27,316 bases of DNA, from NCBI GenBank assembly GCA_036402215.1, contig DASWTI010000182.1, positions 1 through 27,316 on the forward strand, given 5' to 3'. Source of the stretch: DASXTS01 sp036402215. Its GTDB lineage: Bacteria > Actinomycetota > Actinomycetes > Mycobacteriales > Pseudonocardiaceae. Shown piece by piece: positions 21,891 to 27,316 of this stretch. The notes beneath the pieces were generated by a model, which had not been told where the DNA came from, ran no database searches, and saw only the letters and a list, made by a program, of their open reading frames with translations. The position numbers and the translations under genes were made by a program. Position 1 is the stretch's first letter, and each line of letters starts with the position of its first letter.

Positions 21891-23208
21891 CGAGGTCCTG
21901 CGCCGCCTGCGGGCACGGTTCGGCTCCGACTACCCGGACTGGGCCCGTGGCCAGGGCGCCTGGCCGCTGCGGGTCGCCCTGCACCCGCCGACCACGGCCG
22001 AGCGGTCCGCCGACCCCGTGGCCTGCCACGCCTGGGCCGACGAGTGGGCCCGCTACCAGGGCCCGGGGACGGTCGAGTACGGCACGCTCCGCTTCCCGAC
22101 GGGCCGGCACCGGATGCCGCGCACGCTCTCGCTGGCGGGGCCCCGTGAGGTGGCCGCCGCGCACGAGGACACCGCCGAGCGCTGGCGCACGTGCGGGCGC
22201 CGGTTGGTCGCGCTGGAGCGGGCGTTCCCCCGGGCGCGGTTCGACCGAGTGATCCGCCGGATCACCGAGCTGCCGGAGGACGACCACCGGCGGCTGGTGG
22301 CGGCGGCGACCTGGCTCGCGGAGCACCCGGCGTCCGGCATGTTGCTGCGGCAGCTGCCCATCGAGGGCGTCGACACCAAGTGGCTGCGCGGCCATGCCGC
22401 GCTGGTGCTGGCGCTGCTCGGCAACGACTCCGACGACGCCGACGATGCCGACGACGGCACCGACTCCGGCGGAAGGGAGCCCGACGGTCACGGCGACCTC
22501 GCCCCCGGCGGCGGTGACCCCGGCTCCGAGGCCGGCGACCTCGCCTCCGGCGGCGGTGACCCCGCTTCCGGGACCGGTGAGTCCGGTTCGTCGCGCCGGC
22601 TGCGGCTGCACCGGCGGCTCGGCCTGCGGGTGCCGCCGGACCTCGTGCAGACCGCGGTGTTGTGCCCGGAGCTGCGGACCGGCATCGGCGGCATGCGCCA
22701 CCTCGCCGCCGCCATCGAGGACCTCGACCGCTGGCCGGCGTGGCCGACGACCGTGGTGATCCTGGAGAACAAGGAAACCGCGTACGCGATCGTCGACGAC
22801 CGTCCCGGCACCGTCGTGCTGTGCGGGCTGGGCTCCGGCGTGACCCAGTACGCGCGCATCGGCTGGGTGCGCGCCGCCACCCGGGTCGTCTACTGGGGTG
22901 ACCTGGACCTGCCCGGGCTGCGCTTCGTGCACGACCTGCGCGGGCACGGGATCGACGTGCCGACGGTGCTCATGGAGTCCGAGGTGCTGCGCCGCTTCCG
23001 GCACCTGGCGGTCGACGGCACCGGTGCGCCGCGGTCCGCCCTGCCCCGGCTCACGCCTGTCGAACAGGAACTGCGAGCCGAGCTGCTGCGCCACGTCGAC
23101 GAGACCGGCACCGGCCTGGTGCTGGAGCAGGAGCGCGTCCCCTGGGACTACGCCTGGCCCCGGCTCGACGCGGCGATCCGCGGCGTCCCCGCGGCACCGG
23201 CCGGCTGA
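21877..23208 (+). CDS. jetD: Wadjet JetD nuclease (DUF3322-DUF2220, Toprim)
   Basis: From GTG 21877, overlapping jetC by 14 bp, the protein has 443 residues. The DUF3322 arm domain covers about 5-190 (with LRQLPIEGVDTKWLRGHAAL). The DUF2220 Toprim domain covers about 250-430. Toprim acids are visible: VVILENKE (E297) and VVYWGDLDLPGLRFVHDLR (D342, D344), with V.L..L.QERVPWDYAWP near the end. As a metal-dependent topoisomerase-VI-A-like nuclease it cleaves circular DNA extruded by the JetABC motor. Between the domains (about 188-243) sits an Asp/Gly/Ser-rich linker with a 14-residue unit twice (GDLAPGGGDPGSEA, GDLASGGGDPASGT). JetD normally has a shorter link here, so this looks like a lineage insertion. 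The gene ends the operon. Confidence 0.92.
   Translation: MRPPDEVLRRLRARFGSDYPDWARGQGAWPLRVALHPPTTAERSADPVACHAWADEWARYQGPGTVEYGTLRFPTGRHRMPRTLSLAGPREVAAAHEDTAERWRTCGRRLVALERAFPRARFDRVIRRITELPEDDHRRLVAAATWLAEHPASGMLLRQLPIEGVDTKWLRGHAALVLALLGNDSDDADDADDGTDSGGREPDGHGDLAPGGGDPGSEAGDLASGGGDPASGTGESGSSRRLRLHRRLGLRVPPDLVQTAVLCPELRTGIGGMRHLAAAIEDLDRWPAWPTTVVILENKETAYAIVDDRPGTVVLCGLGSGVTQYARIGWVRAATRVVYWGDLDLPGLRFVHDLRGHGIDVPTVLMESEVLRRFRHLAVDGTGAPRSALPRLTPVEQELRAELLRHVDETGTGLVLEQERVPWDYAWPRLDAAIRGVPAAPAG
22492..22564 (+). repeat. Tandem DNA repeat inside jetD, 42-bp period
   Basis: A 31-bp sequence at 22492-22522 is repeated at 22534-22564 with one mismatch, giving a 42-bp (14-codon) period. The phase keeps the reading frame, so copy-number change would lengthen or shorten the JetD linker without breaking the protein. 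Confidence 0.75.
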
Positions 23209-23282
23209 GGACACCGGCAGCCGGGTCCGCGCCACGGAGTGCACAGGCTTCCGGCGAGAAGGCGCTACGGGCAGCCATGCGG

Positions 23283-23300
23283 AGGGGGGTGACACCCCCT
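23283..23300. terminator. Possible hairpin after jetD
   Basis: AGGGGG / CCCCCT with a 6-nt loop, about 75 bp past the jetD stop. It is a short GC-only stem without T-tract, so it may be a terminator for the operon or chance. Confidence 0.3.
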
Positions 23301-23404
23301 GGTCGGCGGTAGGCAGGGGTGCTTTCGGGGGTAGTTGGCGCCACGCTCAGTTGTGAGGATGACGGGGCCGCGTGTGACGCGGTCGGACATCCGAAGGAGT
23401 TCCC

Positions 23405-24271
23405 ATGCGCAAGCGCCTGGTTCTGGCGGCCGCCGCGGCCGGTGTCGCGATGGCGATCGTCGCCGCGACGCCGGCAACGGCCATCACGGGCAACTACCAG
23501 AAGGACTTCGAGCACGACTTCGTCGGTCTGCTCGTGTTCTACACCGATCCCGACCCGGCGACGGGTGACCCGTTCAGTCACCGGTGCTCGGGCACGCTGA
23601 TCTCGCCGACGGTGGTGGTCACGGCGGGGCACTGCACGGAGGGCGTCGACGAGGGGCGCATCTACTTCGAGCAGGCCGCGGCGCCGAACTACGACCCGAA
23701 CGCGTTCGGCGGCTGGGGTGGCGACCCGACCACCGGTTACCCGTACGAGGGCGGCTACACCTTCAGCCAGGCCGACAACTACGGGTTCCACAACTTCGAG
23801 GGCTACCCGGAGAACCGCGACGTCGGCGTGGTGATCCTGGACGAGCCGTACTACCCGCCGTCGGGCAACTACGGCGTGCTGCCCGAGGTGGGCGCCGTGG
23901 ACGAGTACGTGGCGGCGAGCGCGTCGAAGCAGGACACGCTCTTCCGCACCGTCGGCTACGGCGTGAGCGACCAGGACCCGCGGCCGGTGTCGTTCCGCGA
24001 GCGGCTCACCGCGGTCGGTTACCTGGTGGAGAACACCAGCACGGTCACCCCGTACAACCTGAAGACCACGGCCAATCCGGCGCAGGGCAAGGGTGGTTCG
24101 TGCAGCGGCGACTCCGGCGGCCCGGTGTTCTTCGAGGGCACGTACGTCATCGCCGCGGTGGTCTCGTTCGGCATGAACGGCCAGTGCAAGGGCCTGGACT
24201 TCTCCTACCGGCTGGACCGGCAGGAGGTTCTGGACTGGATCAACGACCCGAACCGCGTGGACGCCGGCTGA
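23405..24271 (+). CDS. Secreted trypsin-like serine protease (S1 family)
   Basis: A 288-residue protein with a Sec signal peptide (MRKRLVLAAAAAGVAMAIVAATPATA, cleavage near A26). The mature enzyme has all three catalytic residues: H76 in TAGHC, D139 in NRDVGVVIL and S237 in CSGDSGGP. Upstream of the His is RCSGTLISPTVVV, the usual strand of S1 proteases, and Cys pairs suggest disulfides. Unlike many streptomycete proteases no long propeptide is visible before the catalytic domain, so it may be secreted active or need little processing. It would cut proteins outside the cell. AAGGAG before ATG 23405 gives a good ribosome binding site. The gene is monocistronic, followed by a strong hairpin, and is not connected with the Wadjet operon. 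Confidence 0.94.
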   Translation: MRKRLVLAAAAAGVAMAIVAATPATAITGNYQKDFEHDFVGLLVFYTDPDPATGDPFSHRCSGTLISPTVVVTAGHCTEGVDEGRIYFEQAAAPNYDPNAFGGWGGDPTTGYPYEGGYTFSQADNYGFHNFEGYPENRDVGVVILDEPYYPPSGNYGVLPEVGAVDEYVAASASKQDTLFRTVGYGVSDQDPRPVSFRERLTAVGYLVENTSTVTPYNLKTTANPAQGKGGSCSGDSGGPVFFEGTYVIAAVVSFGMNGQCKGLDFSYRLDRQEVLDWINDPNRVDAG

Positions 24272-24290
24272 CGCCCGCCGCACCGTCTCC

Positions 24291-24329
24291 CGGCGACCGC
24301 CCGGCCACCTTCCGGCCGGGCGGTCGCCG
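24291..24329 (+). terminator. Strong hairpin terminator of the protease gene
   Basis: A perfect 16-bp stem CGGCGACCGCCCGGCC / GGCCGGGCGGTCGCCG with a 7-nt loop (ACCTTCC), 20 bp after the protease stop. TGTCGTTCG follows, a weak T-rich stretch. Confidence 0.75.
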
Positions 24330-24453
24330 TGTCGTTCGCCTGGGATGAGCACCCGGCGCACGAGCCGTGTGCGCCGGCCCGTCCGGCGCCGGGCGAGGAC
24401 GCCGTGCGGCTGCGGGACGGACGGTTGTCGGGGTGACGGGGGATGCTGCGCGG

Positions 24454-24903
24454 ATGGAGCTGCAACTGACGTTCGACTGCGCGGACCCCCGCGGGATGGT
24501 CGTCTTCTGGGCCGAGGCGCTGGGCTACGTGCCGGAGCCGCCGCCGGGTGGGGCGGCCACCTGGCGGGAGTACTGGCTGGACATGGGGGTGCCGCCCGAG
24601 GAACTGCCGGGGGGTGCCGGGGAGACCCCGGAGTCGCTGGTGGACCCGGCGGGGGTGGGACCGCGGGTGTGGTTCCAGCAGGTACCCGAGGGCAAGACGG
24701 CCAAGAACCGCCTGCACCTCGACCTCAAGGTCGGCGGCGGCCGCACCGTCCCGCTGGCCACGCGCACCGAGCGCGTGCGCGCCAAGGTCGACCGCCTCAC
24801 CGCCCTCGGGGCCACCGTGCTGCGCGTGATGGACGAGCCCGGCATGTCCTACTACGCCGTCGTCCTGCAGGACCCGGAGGGCAACGAGTTCTGCGTGGTC
24901 TGA
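24454..24903 (+). CDS. VOC/glyoxalase-like domain protein
   Basis: From ATG 24454 the protein has 149 residues. Two βαβββ units of the vicinal-oxygen-chelate fold are visible: MELQLTFDCADPRGMVVFWAEALGY with the first half, then NRLHLDLKVGGG, RVRAKVDRLTALGATVLRVMDEPGMSYYAVVLQDPEGNEFCVV with the second. The ending DPEGNEFCVV is characteristic of glyoxalase-like proteins of actinobacteria, where the C-terminal Glu is a likely metal ligand together with H and E earlier. It may bind a small ligand or metal; substrate unknown. A GGGGGA lies about 10 nt upstream, whereas the longer frame from 24367 adds non-conserved residues. It is followed by the PLP enzyme after a 29-bp gap. Confidence 0.82.
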   Translation: MELQLTFDCADPRGMVVFWAEALGYVPEPPPGGAATWREYWLDMGVPPEELPGGAGETPESLVDPAGVGPRVWFQQVPEGKTAKNRLHLDLKVGGGRTVPLATRTERVRAKVDRLTALGATVLRVMDEPGMSYYAVVLQDPEGNEFCVV

Positions 24904-24919
24904 CCCCCGCGCCGGCGCC

Positions 24920-24925
24920 TACCCT
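24920..24925 (+). promoter_or_regulatory. -10 hexamer of the PLP-enzyme gene (leaderless)
   Basis: TACCCT, then 7 nt, then GTG at 24933. No Shine-Dalgarno sequence is present between them, so the mRNA probably begins at the GTG. This decides between GTG 24933 and the internal ATG 25038. Confidence 0.45.
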
Positions 24926-24932
24926 GCGGCTC

Positions 24933-26129
24933 GTGCAGTCGGCAGCGGTGGGGCAGCGGTCGTTGGGTGATCCGGGCGTGCGGTACCCGTTGTGGCCGCC
25001 GCTCACCAGCGGGTGTCCGCGGACGAGCACGGAGGCGATGGCCTACCCGGTCGAGGTGGAGTACGACCTGGACGCGGTGCCGCGCGGGTTGTTCGACGGG
25101 GCGCCGCGGCACGGGTTGGAGCGGTGGGCGCCGGTGATGCCGCCGCTGCGGGCGCCGGGGCTGGGTGAGGGGAACACGCCGCTGGTCGAGCTGGAGCCGG
25201 GCGTGCTCGTCAAGGACGAGTCGCGCAACCCGACGTGGAGCCACAAGGACCGGCTGAACCGGTGCACGGTGAGCGCGGCCGTCGGGGTGGGGGCGCCGGG
25301 GATCGTGGTGGCCTCGTCGGGGAACCACGGGGCGTCGGCGGCGGCGTACGCGGCGCGGGCGGGGCTGCGGGCGGTGGTGCTGCTGAACGCCGACGCGGGG
25401 GAGCGGGCGGAGGCGTGGCTGCGGGAGTACGGGGCCACGGTGTTCCGGGTGGCCAAGGAGCGCCGCTGGCCGCTCATGCGCCGCGTGGTCGAGGAGTTCG
25501 GCTTCCACCCGGTGAGCAACCTGACGGTCACGCACACCGGCCACGCGTTCGGGCCGGAGGGGTACAAGTCCGTCGCGTACGAGCTGGCCGCGGAGGTGGG
25601 CGCACCGGCCGCGGTGTTCGTGCCGACCGGGTACGGCGAGCTGCTGTTCGGCATCGGCAAGGGGTTCGAGGAGCTGCGGCGGCTCGGGGTGGTGGACCGG
25701 GTGCCGCCGCTCTACTCGTGCGAGCCGGCGACCGGCGGCCCGCTCGCGGCGGCGATGGCACGTGGCGAGCCGGCCGCGATCATCGAGCAGTCCGGCTGGA
25801 CGGTGGCGCGTGCCATCGACTGCTCGGTGAGCGGTTACCGCGGGGTGCACGCCCTCACCCGCAGCGGCGGCCGGGCCCTGCTGCTGACCGACGACGAGCT
25901 GGCGCGGGCCCGCGAGGAGCAGGCCCGCGCCGGGCTCTGGCCCGAGGCGTCCAGCGCGATCGCCCTGGCCGGGCTGCGGAAGATCACCGGCGGTGGCGCC
26001 GTCGCCGACCGGTTCGACGGGCCGGTGGTGTGTGTCTCCACGTCCACCGGCTTCAAGGACGTCGAGCCCTGCGCGACCCGCGCCCCCGTGGACCCGGACT
26101 GGGACACGGTGCGCCGCACCCTCGCCTGA
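24933..26129 (+). CDS. Threonine-synthase-like PLP-dependent enzyme
   Basis: The protein has 398 residues from GTG 24933 (TACCCT hexamer 7 nt upstream). The fold-type II pattern is clear: LGEGNTPLVELEPGVLVKDESRNPTWSHKDR with the Schiff-base Lys at K105, then VVASSGNHGASAAAYAARAGL for the phosphate/substrate loop, then PTGYGELLFGIGKGFEEL and CEPATGGPLAAA, and near the end VCVSTSTGFKDV. Threonine synthase normally has S(F/T)KDR; here the box is SHKDR. The N-terminal 45 residues lack the zinc-type Cys cluster of many relatives; one Cys is present. It probably makes or breaks a beta/gamma-substituted amino acid (threonine synthase or a diaminopropionate-type lyase are possibilities). Substrate unknown. 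Confidence 0.82.
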   Translation: MQSAAVGQRSLGDPGVRYPLWPPLTSGCPRTSTEAMAYPVEVEYDLDAVPRGLFDGAPRHGLERWAPVMPPLRAPGLGEGNTPLVELEPGVLVKDESRNPTWSHKDRLNRCTVSAAVGVGAPGIVVASSGNHGASAAAYAARAGLRAVVLLNADAGERAEAWLREYGATVFRVAKERRWPLMRRVVEEFGFHPVSNLTVTHTGHAFGPEGYKSVAYELAAEVGAPAAVFVPTGYGELLFGIGKGFEELRRLGVVDRVPPLYSCEPATGGPLAAAMARGEPAAIIEQSGWTVARAIDCSVSGYRGVHALTRSGGRALLLTDDELARAREEQARAGLWPEASSAIALAGLRKITGGGAVADRFDGPVVCVSTSTGFKDVEPCATRAPVDPDWDTVRRTLA

Positions 26130-26275
26130 GCCCGCGCCCGCGACGCCCGGAGCGTCCGAAGGGCCGGGACTTGTCCTCAGGGGGCCGATCGACGCACCCC
26201 GAGCGCGTGGGTGAGTGGACCGTTTGCCCCGCCATGTGGGATCCGCCTCGTGAGGAGCCGGCGTCCCCGGCCGCG

Positions 26276-27004
26276 TCAGAGTGACCGGGCTGCGCGGAGT
26301 TCGTCGAGCTTCGCCAGGGTCCACTCCTCCACGGCGGCGTGCGTGACCCCGAGGGCGGTGAGCGTGGCGGTGGCGGCCTCGTCGGCCTCGGCGCTGAGCA
26401 GGCCGAGCAGGATGTGCTCGGTGCCGACGTAGTTGTGCCCGAGCCGCAGCGCCTCGCGGACGGTCAGCTCCATGGTCTTCTTGCCGGCGCCGGTGAACGG
26501 GATGTGCGCCGGGATCGTGCCGGCGGCCGGTCCGAGCCGCGCGGTGGCCGCATCGCGCACCTGGTCGAGCGTCACGCCGCAGGCCTGGATGGCATGCGCC
26601 GCAAGGCCTTCCGGCACGGCGAGCAGGCCGAGCGCGATGTGCAGCGGCTCGATGTGGTCGTTGCGCGCGGTCCGCGCCTGCTCCTGCGCGGTGACGATCA
26701 CGGTGCGGGCGCGGTCGGTGAAGCGGCCGAAGTCGCCGGCGTCCAGCGGGCTGCCGTCCGGCCGCGGCACGAAGCGCTTCTGCGCGGCCTGCTTGGTGAC
26801 GCCCATGCTGCGGCCGATGTCGGTCCAGGAGGCCCCCGCGCGCCGCGCCTGGTCGACGAAGTGGCCGATCAGGTGGTCGGCGACGTCGGCCAGGTGCTCG
26901 CCCACGAGGACGGCGGTGCTCAGCCGGCCCAGCGGGTCCTCCGCCGGGTGCTGCTCGGTGACGTAGGTGATCAGGTCGTCGAGTCGGGGTGGCGGTCTGT
27001 CCAT
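26276..27004 (-). CDS. Clp N-terminal domain protein with helix-turn-helix
   Basis: From ATG 27004 the protein has 242 residues. The N-terminal helical part includes an HTH at about 56-78 (GASWTDIGRSMGVTKQAAQKRF). Two Clp-N repeats follow (about 93-165: FTDRARTVIVTAQEQARTARNDHIEPLHIALGLL; about 166-235: AGKKTMELTVREALRLGHNYVGTEHILLGLL). There is no AAA+ ATPase domain, so it is not a Clp unfoldase. It may sense misfolded protein or an adaptor through Clp-N and act on DNA through the HTH. Two palindromes covering its own promoter suggest autorepression. A start at 27016 would put the -10 inside the gene; ATG 27004 is 7 nt after TATGGT and is preferred. It is divergent from a secreted-protein gene. 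Confidence 0.85.
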   Translation of the reverse strand: MDRPPPRLDDLITYVTEQHPAEDPLGRLSTAVLVGEHLADVADHLIGHFVDQARRAGASWTDIGRSMGVTKQAAQKRFVPRPDGSPLDAGDFGRFTDRARTVIVTAQEQARTARNDHIEPLHIALGLLAVPEGLAAHAIQACGVTLDQVRDAATARLGPAAGTIPAHIPFTGAGKKTMELTVREALRLGHNYVGTEHILLGLLSAEADEAATATLTALGVTHAAVEEWTLAKLDELRAARSL

Positions 27005-27007
27005 ATC

Positions 27008-27024
27008 GTCAACCATAGGTTGAC
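27008..27024. promoter_or_regulatory. Operator 1 of the Clp-N/HTH gene
   Basis: GTCAACCATAGGTTGAC, a perfect 7-bp-arm palindrome with a 3-nt centre. It contains the -10 hexamer (27012-27017 on the minus strand) and reaches to within 3 bp of the ATG at 27004. Confidence 0.75.
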
Positions 27025-27040
27025 GATCGCGAGCCGTCAA
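27012..27040 (-). promoter_or_regulatory. Promoter of the Clp-N/HTH gene
   Basis: On the minus strand TTGACG (27040-27035) is followed by 17 bp and then TATGGT (27017-27012). This is a near-consensus sigma-70 promoter. The ATG at 27004 begins 7 nt after the -10. Both hexamers lie within the two palindromes, so a bound repressor would block the polymerase. Confidence 0.65.
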
Positions 27041-27052
27041 CCATGAGTTGAC
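27036..27052. promoter_or_regulatory. Operator 2 of the Clp-N/HTH gene
   Basis: GTCAACCATGAGTTGAC, 6-bp arms with a 5-nt centre and nearly the same sequence as operator 1. Centres lie 28 bp apart. Its inner half holds the -35 hexamer. Confidence 0.72.
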
Positions 27053-27170
27053 GAGGGCGCGAGCCTGGTGAGAGAGCGCTCTATCGGCTACCGTGTGAGA
27101 CCGGACCGCTACCTTCGGTTCGATCCAGTCGGTAGTCGGCGGCCGGCTCTCACGATGAATGAGGTGTTCT

Positions 27171-27316
27171 CGTGACGACGTCCCCTGCCCGCCGTACCTC
27201 ATCCCTGTTCACCATGACGGCGCTCGCCTCGGCCCTGGTCCTGGCGCTCGCCCCCGCCACCGCGGCCGACCCGATCACCGGCGTGGCCGGCGACGGCACG
27301 GCCGCCTCCCGCGCCG
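27171..27316 (+). CDS. Secreted protein, partial, 3' end beyond window
   Basis: From GTG 27171, 48 residues are visible. A basic start (TSPARR) precedes a hydrophobic core (MTALASALVLALAPATAAD), a signal peptide with cleavage near ATAA|DP. The mature start DPITGVAGDGTAASRA is not enough to identify the protein. GAGGTG is the ribosome binding site. It is divergent from the Clp-N/HTH gene with a gap of 166 bp, so the operators at 27008-27052 might affect it. Confidence 0.7.

Overview
The window looks like chromosomal DNA of a high-GC actinobacterium, most likely Pseudonocardiales. The evidence is very strong G/C third-position bias, frequent GTG starts, many genes with a TANNNT -10 hexamer 6-8 nt before the start codon (leaderless pattern), and a gene order that parallels the Mycobacterium tuberculosis Rv0981-Rv0996 block (mprAB, moaB2, mscL, Rv0991c/ruc, 5-FCL, galU, moeA1/glp, rimJ, sepX/GLPR). 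The species assignment is inference.

Region 1 (1-9967) is conserved core. It holds a partial family-2 glycosyltransferase, an OmpR-type response regulator with a short histidine kinase, a MogA/MoaB protein with a small overlapping ORF, a tandem-repeat intergenic region, mscL, a SAF-domain protein, a Ruc/FmdB chaperone-like gene behind a CIRCE operator, 5-formyltetrahydrofolate cyclo-ligase, divergent galU, the MoeA-like division protein Glp, a GNAT acetyltransferase, the membrane partner SepX/GLPR, and tRNA-Ala(CGC).

Region 2 (about 9961-15713) is a decayed integrated element of about 5.7 kb. It starts in the last 7 nt of the tRNA and ends at a second copy of the same 23-bp sequence. It is visibly less GC-rich than its flanks. 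It carries a 5'-truncated, frameshifted large serine recombinase, a fragment of an ATP-binding (HATPase) regulator, a possible membrane-anchor fragment, a sigma factor broken over three frames, a 5'-truncated S-4TM pore-forming effector, and two apparently intact genes: a small secreted four-cysteine protein and a LysR regulator.

Region 3 (16054-23208) is a complete type I Wadjet operon, jetABCD. All four genes overlap by 8-14 bp. JetC keeps Walker A, signature and Walker B motifs, and JetD keeps its Toprim acidic residues. JetB has an acidic Asp-Pro tail and JetD has a repetitive Gly/Asp-rich interdomain linker. Wadjet recognises and cleaves invading circular DNA, so this is the defence module of the window and it lies directly beside the old integration scar.

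Region 4 (23405-27316) contains a secreted trypsin-like protease followed by a strong hairpin terminator, a VOC/glyoxalase-like protein, a leaderless threonine-synthase-like PLP enzyme, a Clp-N/HTH protein whose own promoter is covered by two matching 17-bp palindromes, and the start of a secreted protein cut by the window end.

The best candidates for something under-described are the Clp-N/HTH regulator with its twin operators, the S-4TM effector remnant in the tRNA-Ala element, and the repeat-bearing linkers of the Wadjet proteins.
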